This document shows, piece after piece, positions 34,637-43,503 of a stretch of DNA of 58,368 bases. This stretch comes from an uncultured Lachnospiraceae bacterium. GTDB taxonomy: Bacteria > Bacillota > Clostridia > Lachnospirales > Lachnospiraceae. Both the position numbers and the translations under genes were made by a program. Under the pieces are notes generated by a model. The model did no database searches, was not told where the DNA came from, and saw only the letters and a list, made by a program, of their open reading frames with translations. Where the stretch lies: positions 1-58,368 of the forward strand of contig CAJUHH010000020.1 of the NCBI GenBank assembly GCA_910585965.1, read 5' to 3'. How positions within the stretch are numbered: the stretch's first letter is position 1; each line of letters opens with the position of its first letter.

Positions 34637-35416
34637 ATGGCACAGGGAAAGGTTGAGATATGCGGGGTCAATACATCCAAACTTCCGCTTTTGAAAAATG
34701 CGGAAAAGGAAGAACTTTTTTCGAGAATTGAGGAGGGGGACCGGGATGCCAGGGAGCAATATATCGAAGGCAATCTAAGGCTTGTTTTAAGCGTGATCAA
34801 ACGTTTTTCATCCAGCAATGAAAATGTGGACGATTTATTCCAGATCGGCTGCATCGGTTTGATCAAAGCGATCGATAATTTTGATTCTACCCTGAACGTA
34901 AAATTTTCCACGTATGCGGTACCGATGATCATCGGGGAAATCAGGCGTTTCCTCCGGGACAATAATTCCATCCGGGTAAGCCGCTCCCTGAAAGATACGG
35001 CATATAAGGCAATTTATGCGAGGGAGAATCTGACGAGGAAAAATTTAAAGGAGCCGACGATCAATGAAATAGCCGATGAAATCGGAATTTCCAAAGAAGA
35101 TATCGTATATGCCCTGGATGCCATTCAAAATCCGATGAGCCTTTATGAACCGATTTTTACGGATGGCGGCGATACGCTTTATGTGATGGACCAGATCAGC
35201 GATAAGAAGAACCGGGAAGAGATATGGGTGGAGCATCTTTCTTTAAGCGAGGCCATGAAGCGTCTGGACGAACGGGAACACGAGATCATTACGCTCCGCT
35301 TTTTCGAAGGGAAGACACAGATGGAGGTGGCCGAGATGATCGGAATATCTCAGGCACAGGTATCCAGGCTGGAAAAAAATGCTTTGCGCGTAATGAAAAA
35401 TTATCTGACAGCTTAG
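34637..35416 (+). CDS. sigG: RNA polymerase sporulation sigma factor SigG
   Basis: Late forespore sigma factor, 259 aa. It starts with KVEICGVNTSKLPLL, a region typical of SigG that helps anti-sigma recognition. Region 2 (NLRLVLSVIKRF, QIGCIGLIKAIDNF), region 3 and region 4 (QMEVAEMIGISQAQVSRLEKNAL) are complete. AGGAGG lies ahead of ATG 34637. A GCATC (34591) followed by a GGAAAAAAA element (34609) resembles a SigF/SigG promoter, but the 13-bp spacing is short, so this is tentative. Confidence 0.96.
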   Translation: MAQGKVEICGVNTSKLPLLKNAEKEELFSRIEEGDRDAREQYIEGNLRLVLSVIKRFSSSNENVDDLFQIGCIGLIKAIDNFDSTLNVKFSTYAVPMIIGEIRRFLRDNNSIRVSRSLKDTAYKAIYARENLTRKNLKEPTINEIADEIGISKEDIVYALDAIQNPMSLYEPIFTDGGDTLYVMDQISDKKNREEIWVEHLSLSEAMKRLDEREHEIITLRFFEGKTQMEVAEMIGISQAQVSRLEKNALRVMKNYLTA

Positions 35417-35452
35417 GGCTGCTTTTTCTCCAAGGCAAAAAAAGAAGGTTTA

Positions 35453-35486
35453 AAAATTGGATGTCCTAAATAGGATATCCAATTTT
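35453..35486 (+). terminator. Hairpin after sigG, probable terminator
   Basis: AAAATTGGAT-TCCTA (35453-35468) pairs with TAGGA-ATCCAATTTT (35471-35486), about 16 bp with one G-T pair. The downstream T-run is part of the stem. Confidence 0.65.
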
Positions 35487-35563
35487 CATATTTATTTTAT
35501 TGCCTGATTCCATATAATTTGATACAATCTAAAAAGGTGCTTTGGAAAAATGAAGGAGATGGT

Positions 35564-36838
35564 ATGATGGAAGAAAAATTGAAAAATATGCGGATCAAAC
35601 AAAAGGTAATGGCTATTTTCTCCGTACTGCTCGTGGTGTACATTATAGCGGTATTAGTCGGTGTCATCGGCTTAAGCGTGATGGGGGAGAACCCGACGGC
35701 GCGGATGGTCGCGTTGGTGCTGCTGATTATCATAGCCGTCGTCAACTTGGCGTTGGTATTCCGGCTGGGCGGGGCTGTTGTTCTGTCTTTGGTAAAACCG
35801 GTCAAGGAGCTGGAGGAGGCGGCGAAGAGGATGGCCGTAGGCGATTTCAGCATGGAGATTACATATGATTCGGATGATGAATTAGGAGAGCTGGCAGATT
35901 GCTTCCGAACGACGGGCAATACGTTAAAAATCATTATTGATGACCTCCACAGGATGTTTTCGGAATTTACAAAAGGAAATTTTGATGTCAGAACCAGCAA
36001 TAAGGATATGTATGTAGGCGATTATGCACCGCTGCTGACGCAGCTTCGGGAAATGGTTCTTACTATCAGCGATATATTAGGAAATATTCAGAGCGCGTCG
36101 GATCAGGTGGCAGCGGGGTCTACGGAGCTTGCCAAGAGCGCGCAGGGGCTGGCGGAAGGGGCGGCAGACCAGGCATCCTCCGTCCAGGAGCTTTTTGAGA
36201 CGATGACAGAAGTGACGGGGCAGGTTGAGGAAACAAGCATTACGATAGACCGTTTGCATGACAGCGCGAAAAGCGTGGGAATGGAAGCGGAAAAAACGAG
36301 AACAAAGATGGCGGAACTGATGGAAGCGATGGAGTCCATCAAATCGACATCCCAGGAAATCAGCAATATCATCGGGGATATTGAAGATATTGCTTCGCAG
36401 ACGAACCTGTTATCCCTGAATGCGGCGATTGAGGCGGCAAGGGCCGGAGAAGCCGGCAAAGGATTTGCCGTAGTAGCGGAGCAGATACGGAAGCTGGCAG
36501 AAGACAGCGCCCAGTCCGCAGTAAAGACGAAACGACTGATCGAGACTTCTTTGCAGGAGGTCATGAAAGGGGACAGCATTACGGAAGAAACGGCGGGCGC
36601 TACCAATAAAGCGATGGAAGGGCTGGAGCATGTGCTGATCGCCGTAGGGGAAATACGGATGGCATCGGATAAGGAAGCGGAGTCCATCAAGGGAATTGAA
36701 AAGAGCGTGGAGAGGATCTCTGCGGTAGTAGAAAATAACTCGGCGGCCGCACAGGAAACTTCGGCCACCAGCGAGGAACTTTCCGCCCAGGCGGTGACAT
36801 TGAACGAACAGGTAGATAGATTCCATTTGCGGAGCTGA
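35564..36838 (+). CDS. Methyl-accepting chemotaxis protein without outer sensor domain
   Basis: Membrane receptor of 424 aa. Two membrane helices (about residues 14-36 and 47-68) are joined by only some 12 residues, so there is no periplasmic-type ligand domain. A HAMP domain (LVKPVKELEEAAKRMAVGDF) follows, then the signalling coiled coil with the tip IASQTNLLSLNAAIEAARAG and GKGFAVVAEQIRKLAE. It may sense membrane state, internal signals or a partner. AAGGAG lies before ATG 35564; ATG 35567 is possible too. No che genes are next to it. Confidence 0.92.
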   Translation: MMEEKLKNMRIKQKVMAIFSVLLVVYIIAVLVGVIGLSVMGENPTARMVALVLLIIIAVVNLALVFRLGGAVVLSLVKPVKELEEAAKRMAVGDFSMEITYDSDDELGELADCFRTTGNTLKIIIDDLHRMFSEFTKGNFDVRTSNKDMYVGDYAPLLTQLREMVLTISDILGNIQSASDQVAAGSTELAKSAQGLAEGAADQASSVQELFETMTEVTGQVEETSITIDRLHDSAKSVGMEAEKTRTKMAELMEAMESIKSTSQEISNIIGDIEDIASQTNLLSLNAAIEAARAGEAGKGFAVVAEQIRKLAEDSAQSAVKTKRLIETSLQEVMKGDSITEETAGATNKAMEGLEHVLIAVGEIRMASDKEAESIKGIEKSVERISAVVENNSAAAQETSATSEELSAQAVTLNEQVDRFHLRS

Positions 36839-36871
36839 CAGTACGGGAAGTACAGTGGAGGAGGGAACGGC

Positions 36872-37327
36872 ATGAAATGTCCTTTTTGCGGCCATGAAAA
36901 TACGAGGGTGATCGATTCCAGGCCTGCGGAAGATAATAATTCCATCAGGCGCAGGAGAGTATGCGACGAGTGCGATAAGAGATTTACCACTTATGAAAAG
37001 ATTGAGACGATTCCATTGATTATTATCAAGAAGGATAATAACAGGGAGACCTATGACCGTTCGAAAATCGAGGCAGGGGTACTCAGGGCCTGCCATAAGC
37101 GCCCGGTAAGCGCCGGGCAGATCGATAAACTGGTGGAAGAAGTGGAAACGGAAATTTTCAATATGGAAGAACGGGAAATCTCCACCCAGGATATCGGCGA
37201 AATGGTGATGAACAAACTGAAAGATATGGATGCGGTGGCTTATGTAAGATTTGCTTCGGTCTATAGGGAATTTAAGGATATTAATACCTTCATGGATGAA
37301 TTGAAGAAGGTTCTGGACAGCAATTAA
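36872..37327 (+). CDS. nrdR: Transcriptional repressor NrdR
   Basis: Regulator of ribonucleotide reductase genes, 151 aa. An N-terminal zinc ribbon uses two Cys pairs, CPFC (residues 3-6) and CDEC (about 31-34). An ATP-cone domain (from about residue 46) senses ATP or dATP. The length is typical. No nrd gene is in the window. Confidence 0.96.
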   Translation: MKCPFCGHENTRVIDSRPAEDNNSIRRRRVCDECDKRFTTYEKIETIPLIIIKKDNNRETYDRSKIEAGVLRACHKRPVSAGQIDKLVEEVETEIFNMEEREISTQDIGEMVMNKLKDMDAVAYVRFASVYREFKDINTFMDELKKVLDSN

Positions 37328-37347
37328 GGAATAAGGCAGGAAAAAGG

Positions 37348-37869
37348 ATGTTGCAGAGATTTTACCCTGACGCGTATGTGGATTCGGCTTATGGGATCGA
37401 TTTTGAGAAGCTATACCAGGAGGGCTACCGGGGGATTATTTTTGATATTGATAACACGCTGGTGCCGCACGGCGCACCGGCGGATGACAGGAGCAGGGAG
37501 CTGTTTGCCAGGCTGAAAGGGCTGGGCTATGGAATCATGCTCCTGTCCAACAATAAGGAACCCCGGGTAAAGATGTTTAACGATGCGGTCGGGGCGCAGT
37601 ATATTTTTAAAGCGGGAAAACCGGCCACAGGGAATTATCGAAAGGCGATGGAACGACTGGGCGTGGACAAGGATCATGCCCTTTTCGTCGGGGACCAGCT
37701 CTTTACGGATGTGTGGGGGGCGAAAAAGGCAGGAATTCGCACGTTTCTAGTAAAACCGATCCATCCGAAGGAGGAAATACAGATCGTGCTGAAGCGGTAT
37801 CTGGAAAAAATCGTGCTGTTTTTCTATTTGCGGGATCAAAAACGGGGGGAAAAGCAATGCAGGCAATAG
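37348..37869 (+). CDS. YqeG-family HAD phosphatase
   Basis: HAD-superfamily IIIA phosphatase of 173 aa. Motif I is FDIDNTLVPHG (nucleophile Asp), motif II is LLSNN, and motifs III/IV are in KAGKP and VGDQLFTDVWGA. The family is common in Firmicutes, and the substrate is not settled. The 3' end overlaps aroE by 13 nt, so it may share the aro operon. Confidence 0.9.
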   Translation: MLQRFYPDAYVDSAYGIDFEKLYQEGYRGIIFDIDNTLVPHGAPADDRSRELFARLKGLGYGIMLLSNNKEPRVKMFNDAVGAQYIFKAGKPATGNYRKAMERLGVDKDHALFVGDQLFTDVWGAKKAGIRTFLVKPIHPKEEIQIVLKRYLEKIVLFFYLRDQKRGEKQCRQ

Positions 37870-38735
37870 ACGGGCATACGAGGCTGTGCGGGCTGATAGG
37901 AAACCCGATAGGGCATACCATATCGCCGGTGATCCATAATACGCTGGCGCAAAGGGAAGGAAGGAATCTGGTTTATGTTCCTTTCCATGTGGAAGAGGGG
38001 CGGTTGAGGAAAGCCATAGAGGGCGCTTTTGCACTCGATATACATGGGCTGAACGTGACGGTTCCCTATAAAAGCGAGGTGATAGGCTGCCTTGCGGAGA
38101 TGGACGGAATGGCGGGGAAAATAGGAGCCGTCAATACGCTGGTGCGCACGGCGAACGGCTATAAGGGATACAATACGGATGCGACGGGGCTTTACCGCGC
38201 GATGCGCAGCGAAGGGATCTGCATAGAAGGAGAGGAAATACTGATACTCGGGGCAGGAGGCGCGGCCAGGGCGGCGGCATTTTTATGCGTTTCCAAAGGG
38301 GCGGCCCGTATTTATATTATGAATCGGACGAAGGAAAAGGCGCAGAAAGTGGCGGAAGAAATCAATCACGTGTTTGGGAAGGAGTGTGCGGTTCCGCTGC
38401 GCCTGGAGGATTATGGAAAGCTGCAGGCGGGGAAAAAGTATCTTGCGATCCAGGCGACAAGCGTAGGGCTTTATCCCGATGCGGATGCCGCAGTCATTGA
38501 GGACGGGGCCTTTTATGAAAGGATACATACGGGCTTTGATCTGATTTACCGGCCGTCCTGCACGCGTTTTATGAAGCTGGTAAGGAATGCGGGCGGGAAG
38601 GCGTGCCACGGGCTTAAGATGCTGCTGTACCAGGGAGTGGAGGCTTATGAACTTTGGAACGACGTGTCCGTTTCGGAAGAAGACGCCCGGATGGTATACG
38701 ATAAGATGAAAGAAGCGATGGGAATAGAAGAATGA
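37857..38735 (+). CDS. aroE: Shikimate dehydrogenase AroE
   Basis: NADP-dependent reduction of 3-dehydroshikimate to shikimate, 292 aa. The substrate-binding start is GLIGNPIGHTISPVIHN, the catalytic Lys lies in NVTVPYKSE, and the NADP loop is GAGGAARA. I chose ATG 37857, where the family start falls; the frame is open 48 codons further up but overlaps yqeG. First of three shikimate genes joined by four-base overlaps. Confidence 0.94.
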   Translation: MQAIDGHTRLCGLIGNPIGHTISPVIHNTLAQREGRNLVYVPFHVEEGRLRKAIEGAFALDIHGLNVTVPYKSEVIGCLAEMDGMAGKIGAVNTLVRTANGYKGYNTDATGLYRAMRSEGICIEGEEILILGAGGAARAAAFLCVSKGAARIYIMNRTKEKAQKVAEEINHVFGKECAVPLRLEDYGKLQAGKKYLAIQATSVGLYPDADAAVIEDGAFYERIHTGFDLIYRPSCTRFMKLVRNAGGKACHGLKMLLYQGVEAYELWNDVSVSEEDARMVYDKMKEAMGIEE

Positions 38736-39250
38736 AAAATATTATTTTGATCGGTTTTATGGGCAGCGGGAAAACGAGCGCGGCAATCAGCCTTTCTTAC
38801 CGGCTGCGCCGGACAATGGTGGATACGGACAAAGAAATTGAAAGGCTCCATCATATGACCGTTTCGGAAATATTTGAGAGGCTGGGGGAAGATGAATTCC
38901 GCAGCATGGAAACCAGATGCCTGGAAAGGCTGTTGGGAAGATCAGGCGGGGAGATCATATCCACGGGAGGAGGCCTGCCGATACGGGAAGAAAACAGGAA
39001 ACTGTTAAAGCGCCTCGGAACCGTCATATATCTGCGCGTAAAGCCGGAGACCGTATGTACCCGGTTGGAAGCGGACACATCGCGGCCGCTTCTTCAGGGC
39101 GGAGACAAGGAAGAAAAGGTAAAATGCCTGCTGGAAGCGAGAGGGCCGTTCTATGAGAGCGCGGCTGATTTCATAGTCGATACGGATGAAAAGACGACGG
39201 ACAGCATTGTGGATGAAATTTTAGAAAGAGCGGGGGCAGCGATAAGATGA
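38732..39250 (+). CDS. aroK: Shikimate kinase AroK
   Basis: Phosphorylates shikimate, 172 aa. P-loop GFMGSGKTS, Mg/substrate Asp in DTDKEIE, substrate loop STGGG, and the lid Arg near RPLL. It overlaps aroE and aroQ by four bases (ATGA) on each side, which points to coupled translation. Confidence 0.95.
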   Translation: MKNIILIGFMGSGKTSAAISLSYRLRRTMVDTDKEIERLHHMTVSEIFERLGEDEFRSMETRCLERLLGRSGGEIISTGGGLPIREENRKLLKRLGTVIYLRVKPETVCTRLEADTSRPLLQGGDKEEKVKCLLEARGPFYESAADFIVDTDEKTTDSIVDEILERAGAAIR

Positions 39251-39675
39251 AATTATTAGTTATTAACGGACCGAACTTGAATTTTCTCGGCATCAGGGAA
39301 AAAAGCGTGTATGGGACGCAGGATTACGATGCCCTGCTGAATATGATCGCAAGAAAAGGGGAAGAGAATGGATGCGAGGTCGAAGTGTTCCAGAGCAACC
39401 ATGAGGGAGCGATCATAGACCGCATTCAGGATGCTTATTTTGACGGCACCGAAGGGATCATTATCAATCCGGGGGCGTATACCCATTACAGTTATGCGAT
39501 CCGGGACGCGCTGGCAAGCATCGAAGTGACGAAGGTGGAAATTCATATTTCGGATATTACGAAAAGGGAGGAATTCCGACAAGTTTCCGTAACGGCTCCG
39601 GCCTGTGATAAACAGATTTATGGGCATGGGCTGGAAGGATATCTGGAAGCGATCGATTTTTGTTTGAAAAAGTAG
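39247..39675 (+). CDS. aroQ: Type II 3-dehydroquinate dehydratase AroQ
   Basis: Dehydrates 3-dehydroquinate, 142 aa, forming a dodecamer in the family. Motifs NGPNLNFLGIRE with the catalytic Tyr in VYGTQ, QSNHEGAIID, and the NPGAYTHYS block are all present. Last gene of the aro set; efp follows after 70 nt. Confidence 0.96.
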   Translation: MKLLVINGPNLNFLGIREKSVYGTQDYDALLNMIARKGEENGCEVEVFQSNHEGAIIDRIQDAYFDGTEGIIINPGAYTHYSYAIRDALASIEVTKVEIHISDITKREEFRQVSVTAPACDKQIYGHGLEGYLEAIDFCLKK

Positions 39676-39745
39676 TTGAAATATCAGTATTTTTAGTATA
39701 AACTAGTAAAGAATTATAACGTGAAAAATTTAGGAGGAATATTTT

Positions 39746-40303
39746 ATGATTTCTGCAGGTGATTTCAGAAATGGTATTACTATCGAGTTAGATAATAATA
39801 TATACCAGATTATCGAGTTCCAGCATGTAAAACCGGGCAAAGGGGCTGCATTCGTAAGGACCAAGCTGAAGAATGTAAAGAGCGGCGGCGTGATTGAAAA
39901 GACTTTCCGTCCTACCGAGAAATGCCCGCAAGCACGTATTGATAGAAAAGATATGCAGTATTTATATTCGGACGGCGATCTGTACCATTTTATGGACGTT
40001 GAGAATTATGAGCAGATCGCATTGAACGAAGAAGCTATTGGAGATACTCTGAAATTCGTAAAAGAGAATGAAATGGTAAAAGTATGTTCCCATAACGGCA
40101 ATGTATTTGCAATCGAACCGCCGTTGTTTGTAGAGCTGGAGATTACGGACACAGAGCCGGGCTTTAAAGGCGACACAGCGACAGGGGCGACGAAGCCGGC
40201 TGTTGTGGAGACGGGAGCGACTGTTTATGTTCCTTTATTCGTAAACCAGGGCGATGTCATTAAGATCGACACCAGGACAGGGGAATATCTTTCCAGAGTA
40301 TAG
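39746..40303 (+). CDS. efp: Elongation factor P
   Basis: Translation factor that helps the ribosome through proline stretches, 185 aa. The N-terminal KOW-like domain carries the modifiable loop Lys in KPGKGAAFVR; two OB domains follow, the last with the usual TGEYLSRV end. AGGAGG lies before ATG 39746. It often follows aroQ in Firmicutes. A strong terminator follows. Confidence 0.97.
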   Translation: MISAGDFRNGITIELDNNIYQIIEFQHVKPGKGAAFVRTKLKNVKSGGVIEKTFRPTEKCPQARIDRKDMQYLYSDGDLYHFMDVENYEQIALNEEAIGDTLKFVKENEMVKVCSHNGNVFAIEPPLFVELEITDTEPGFKGDTATGATKPAVVETGATVYVPLFVNQGDVIKIDTRTGEYLSRV

Positions 40304-40371
40304 CAGCGGAGCTGTCTTACTATCAAAAATATGGAATTTGCTGCGGACAGGCAGTCCATCATTTAGCTTAT

Positions 40372-40402
40372 AAGACAATGGAGGAATTCCATTGTCTTTT
40401 TT
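40372..40402 (+). terminator. Intrinsic terminator after efp
   Basis: AAGACAATGGA (40372-40382) pairs perfectly with TCCATTGTCTT (40388-40398), followed by further T. Its arm resembles the AGACAATGAC hairpin next to the tRNA gene at 41861. Confidence 0.85.
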
Positions 40403-40404
40403 AT

Positions 40405-40490
40405 GCACACGGGCGCCAAAGGAAACATGTCAGCATGAGCTGACGGGCGCCCGGCGCGGCGAGTAGGGGAAAGACTTCCCCTACTCGATT
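40405..40490 (+). repeat. Two-hairpin repeat, unit 1
   Basis: Unit of 86 nt with two stems. Stem 1 is GGGCGCC (40411) with GGCGCCC (40446), enclosing an unpaired AAAGGAAACAT and an inner GTCAGC/GCTGAC hairpin. Stem 2 is a perfect 12-bp CGAGTAGGGGAA/TTCCCCTACTCG (40460-40487). A second unit follows at once and a third, partial relative is at 47077. The units fill the 360-nt gap between efp and the DUF5688 gene. Confidence 0.85.
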
Positions 40491-40573
40491 GCACACAGGC
40501 ATCCAAATGAAATATGTCAGCAAGCTGGCGGACGCTTGGCGCGGCGAGTAGGGAAGGTCTTCCCTGCTCGATT
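40491..40573 (+). repeat. Two-hairpin repeat, unit 2
   Basis: Second tandem unit, 83 nt. The loop reads AAATGAAATAT and the inner stem GTCAGC/GCTGGC keeps pairing by a G-T pair. The outer stem has changed on both sides (AGGCATCC with GGACGCTT). The second hairpin, CGAGTAGGGAAG/CTTCCCTGCTCG, also stays paired. Stems vary but remain paired while the loop is kept, as in a structured RNA or palindromic element. Confidence 0.85.
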
Positions 40574-40663
40574 ACACAAAATATCTTCAAGAATTATTCG
40601 AAACAATCACATCTTGGGCAGATCGCCCGCAAATTCAAAACAAATGCAAAGAGAGGAATCATT

Positions 40664-41659
40664 ATGGATATTATGGAATTTTGCCAGAAAGTGAAAAAGA
40701 ACCTGGCAGCGGATATGGGGGAAGGGACTGTGCTTTCCGTAAAGCAGATTACAAAAAACAACGGGGTGATGCTCCACGGCATTACTGTGTCCAGGGATGG
40801 GATGAACGTTTCTCCTAATATTTATATGGACGCGCTGTATAAAGCATATGAAAACGGGGAGACCTTCCGCGCAGTTATGGACGAGGTGCGCAAGCTTTAT
40901 AGGGAAAGCAAAGTGGAGGCCAGCGTGGATATGAGCTTTTTCCTTGATTATGAAAAAATGAAGGATAAAGTGGTATATAAAGTGATTGGTTATGAACGGA
41001 ACAAAGAGCTGCTGCGCCAGGTTCCCCATGTTTTGTTTTTGGACATGGCTCTTGTATTTTACTGCCATGTACCGCAGAAGGAATTGGGCAGCGCCACGAT
41101 ACTTGTATATAACAGCCATTTGAAAATGTGGGGCATAACAAAAGAACACTTGTATTGGGATGCCCAGAAAAATACGCCGCAGATTCTCCCGGCAAGGATA
41201 CTGTCTATGGAGGACATGATGAAGGAGGTCTGCTCCATGGATATCACGGAACTGGGCGAACCGGCGGAAAAACGGAAGAAAAATGCGGCGGAAGAACAAA
41301 GGAGCGAACAAATGAAAAATATGGGAAAAACGGAGGAAGAAAGCGCATCGGATTCCGGCTTTCGAATGGAAGGAAGGATGTTCGTGCTGGGAAATGAAAA
41401 GAAGCTGTTCGGGGCGGCTGCAATGTTTTACAGAGGCGTGGTGGAGGAATTTTCCGATGAGATAGGGAAGAGCCTTTTCATACTGCCGAGTTCGTTGCAT
41501 GAAGTCATTCTCGTGCCGGATGACGGGTTCCAGGAAGCGGAAGAACTATGGAGAATGGTATGCGAAATCAACGAAACCCAAGTGGAGCCAGAGGACGTTT
41601 TGACCGACTCCGTCTACTATTTTTCAAGAAAATGTAAGAAAATCAAAAAATTGTTTTAA
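40664..41659 (+). CDS. DUF5688-family protein
   Basis: Protein of 331 aa that I recognise as the DUF5688 type common in Lachnospiraceae. It shows the pattern NNGVMLHGITV, NISP-like NVSPNIYMD, MSFFLDYEKMKDKVVYKVI, then YNSHLKMWGIT. There is no membrane helix or signal peptide. A charged linker (about residues 200-240) splits it into two parts. Function is unknown. I chose ATG 40664 because the open frame further up runs through repeat unit 2. Confidence 0.78.
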   Translation: MDIMEFCQKVKKNLAADMGEGTVLSVKQITKNNGVMLHGITVSRDGMNVSPNIYMDALYKAYENGETFRAVMDEVRKLYRESKVEASVDMSFFLDYEKMKDKVVYKVIGYERNKELLRQVPHVLFLDMALVFYCHVPQKELGSATILVYNSHLKMWGITKEHLYWDAQKNTPQILPARILSMEDMMKEVCSMDITELGEPAEKRKKNAAEEQRSEQMKNMGKTEEESASDSGFRMEGRMFVLGNEKKLFGAAAMFYRGVVEEFSDEIGKSLFILPSSLHEVILVPDDGFQEAEELWRMVCEINETQVEPEDVLTDSVYYFSRKCKKIKKLF

Positions 41660-41841
41660 AGATTCACAAAAACTACACTAGACAATATGCGTCTATTGTG
41701 CTATTATAATCAGAGTGATGTAACAAATTTGTAATATTTATAATGTTATAATGTATTTCCATCACAACAAGAAGAAAGATCTGAAAAACCTAAAACGGAA
41801 CATCTGGAAAATATTAGTTATTCAAGTATTAAACATTCAGA

Positions 41842-41883
41842 GAAAAACCGAAGGTTTTTCAGACAATGACGCAGTCATTGTCT
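41842..41883 (+). repeat. Two back-to-back hairpins abutting tRNA-Arg
   Basis: GAAAAACC/GGTTTTTC around GAA (41842-41860) is followed with no gap by AGACAATGAC/GTCATTGTCT around GCA (41861-41883). The second ends one base before the first tRNA base. Both have three-base loops like hairpins 2 and 4 of the leader repeats. The remaining 41660-41841 stretch is A+T-rich with several TATAAT-like boxes but no clear promoter. Confidence 0.75.
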
Positions 41884-41955
41884 GCACTCGTAGTCTAACG
41901 GATAGAACGAAGGCCTCCGACGCCTTTAATGCAGGTTCGATTCCTGCCGGGTGCA
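41884..41955 (+). tRNA. tRNA-Arg (anticodon CCG)
   Basis: All arms can be drawn: acceptor GCACTCG/CGGGTGC, D-arm 41893-41908 (one mismatch) with GG in the loop, anticodon stem AAGGC/GCCTT with loop CTCCGAC giving anticodon CCG (41917-41919), short variable loop, T-arm GCAGG/CCTGC with TTCGATT. It reads codon CGG. CCA is not encoded, so it must be added. The gene sits between the DUF5688 and SH3-domain genes and abuts a hairpin on its 5' side. Confidence 0.93.
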
Positions 41956-42022
41956 TTGCATCACTCTGAAAATAGCACAAGCAGAAAATGTATTAGATGA
42001 AAGAAAGGAAATTTGTTGGTTT

Positions 42023-43387
42023 ATGGGCAGACGGAGAAAATCATCTTTGCATGGGGGAATTGGCGATCAAATCGAGGATATGAAAGAATGGGTGTCGGAT
42101 CATACAAAGATTGTGATGCCCATCGTTCTTTTAATATGTGTTTTCATAACGGTATTGGTAGCGGTCAACGCAAATAAGAAAGCGGCTAAGGAAGCGGAGG
42201 TTCAGCTGGCAGGGATAGATCCTGCGGCAGAGGAAGAGGAAAGCGCCATACCGGAAGAGGAGCTGCCGCAGCTGGAGCTGGAAGTCAATGCCTATCCGGC
42301 AGTCAATTCCCTGATGAGCGATTATTACGCGGCAATGGCGGAAGGAAACATCGAAGCGGTGGAGTCCATGAATGCCTATGTGGAAGATAAGGAAAAGATC
42401 AGGATCCAGGAAATGAGCAAGTATGTGGATTCTTACCAGGAGCTGGATGTTTATACGAAGCTGGGGCCCGTGGAGGGATCATATCTCGTATATGTTTACT
42501 CCAAAGTGAAGTTTACGGAATATGACAAGCTGGTGCCGGGGATGAAGGCATTTTATGTCTGCACCGATGAGAATGGCAAATGTTATATTAACGGCGGGGA
42601 GGCCAATTCCGTAGTCACGAATTATATCCGTGAGATTTCTCTTCAGGATGACATGGTGGACTTGAATAATAAGGCGGTGGCGGAATACAATGAACTGCTG
42701 GCGAGCGATGAAGAACTGAACGCTTTCCTGGCAGACTTGTCGAGCCGCATCGATGCTTCCGTGGGCGAGATACTGGCAAAGGCGGAAGAAGAGGCGAAAA
42801 GGGCGGAGGAAGAAGCCCAGGCGGCAGCCGAGCAGGAAGCTGCCCAGGAGGCCGGGGCTGAAGAAGCCGCAGAAGCACAGGAACAGACAGCGACGGTAAA
42901 GACGGTGCGGGCAACGGATGTGGTCAATATCAGAAGCTCCGACAGCGAGACTGCGGATAAGCTGGGGAAAGCCCAGATAGACGATGAATTCACTCTTTTG
43001 GAAGAGAAAGGAAACGGATGGAGCAAAATCAGCTTTGAAGGAAGAGACGCCTTTATTAAGAGTGAATATCTGGAAGTAGTTTCGGAGGAGACGGTAGAAC
43101 TGGCACAGGCGGACGTGGAAGTCGCGGATGCCGGGGAAGAGAATGCCGGAAACGGGAATACGGCTGCTGCGGGCGCGAATAATGCGAACGCAAATACGGA
43201 GGATGTACAGACTGTCACCGTGATTGAAAATGTCAATGTAAGAAAATCGGCCAGCGAAAACGGACAGAAGCTTGGACTGGCATATACAGGCGAAAAACTG
43301 GAACTGCTGATGAAACAGGCTGACGGATGGACGCGGGTAAAATATAACGGCGAGACAGCATATGTAAAATCGGATTATGTAGAATAG
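42023..43387 (+). CDS. Membrane-anchored SH3-domain protein
   Basis: Protein of 454 aa. A short basic cytoplasmic start leads to one membrane helix (about residues 33-52). Outside comes a folded domain of some 170 residues. An Ala/Glu-rich coiled stretch follows (near EEEAKRAEEEAQAAAEQEAA). At the end are two bacterial SH3 domains, each with the VxVRxxxxxxxxxLG pattern (VVNIRSSDSETADKLG and VNVRKSASENGQKLG). SH3 domains of this kind usually bind wall peptides. I chose ATG 42023; the frame is open into the tRNA gene upstream, which cannot be coding. Confidence 0.85.
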   Translation: MGRRRKSSLHGGIGDQIEDMKEWVSDHTKIVMPIVLLICVFITVLVAVNANKKAAKEAEVQLAGIDPAAEEEESAIPEEELPQLELEVNAYPAVNSLMSDYYAAMAEGNIEAVESMNAYVEDKEKIRIQEMSKYVDSYQELDVYTKLGPVEGSYLVYVYSKVKFTEYDKLVPGMKAFYVCTDENGKCYINGGEANSVVTNYIREISLQDDMVDLNNKAVAEYNELLASDEELNAFLADLSSRIDASVGEILAKAEEEAKRAEEEAQAAAEQEAAQEAGAEEAAEAQEQTATVKTVRATDVVNIRSSDSETADKLGKAQIDDEFTLLEEKGNGWSKISFEGRDAFIKSEYLEVVSEETVELAQADVEVADAGEENAGNGNTAAAGANNANANTEDVQTVTVIENVNVRKSASENGQKLGLAYTGEKLELLMKQADGWTRVKYNGETAYVKSDYVE

Positions 43388-43426
43388 CAGAAAAGAATGA
43401 ATAGCCCGGATAAGAAAGGATAAAAT

Positions 43427-43465
43427 AAAAGTATAAGCATAGCAATGTGCTTATACTTTTTCTAT
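43427..43465 (+). terminator. Intrinsic terminator after the SH3-domain gene
   Basis: AAAAGTATAAGCA (43427-43439) pairs perfectly with TGCTTATACTTTT (43448-43460), then T-rich sequence. Confidence 0.8.
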
Positions 43466-43503
43466 TTAAGAGGCAAAAGCAATTTACGGACAAGGAGAAG
43501 GAT

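Noticed and set aside
39676..39745. Promoter directly before efp
   Set aside because: TTGAAA and TATAAA are present but only 15 bp apart, too close for a confident call.
41751..41969. 72-codon + strand ORF
   Set aside because: It runs through the hairpins and the tRNA gene, so it cannot be a normal coding region.
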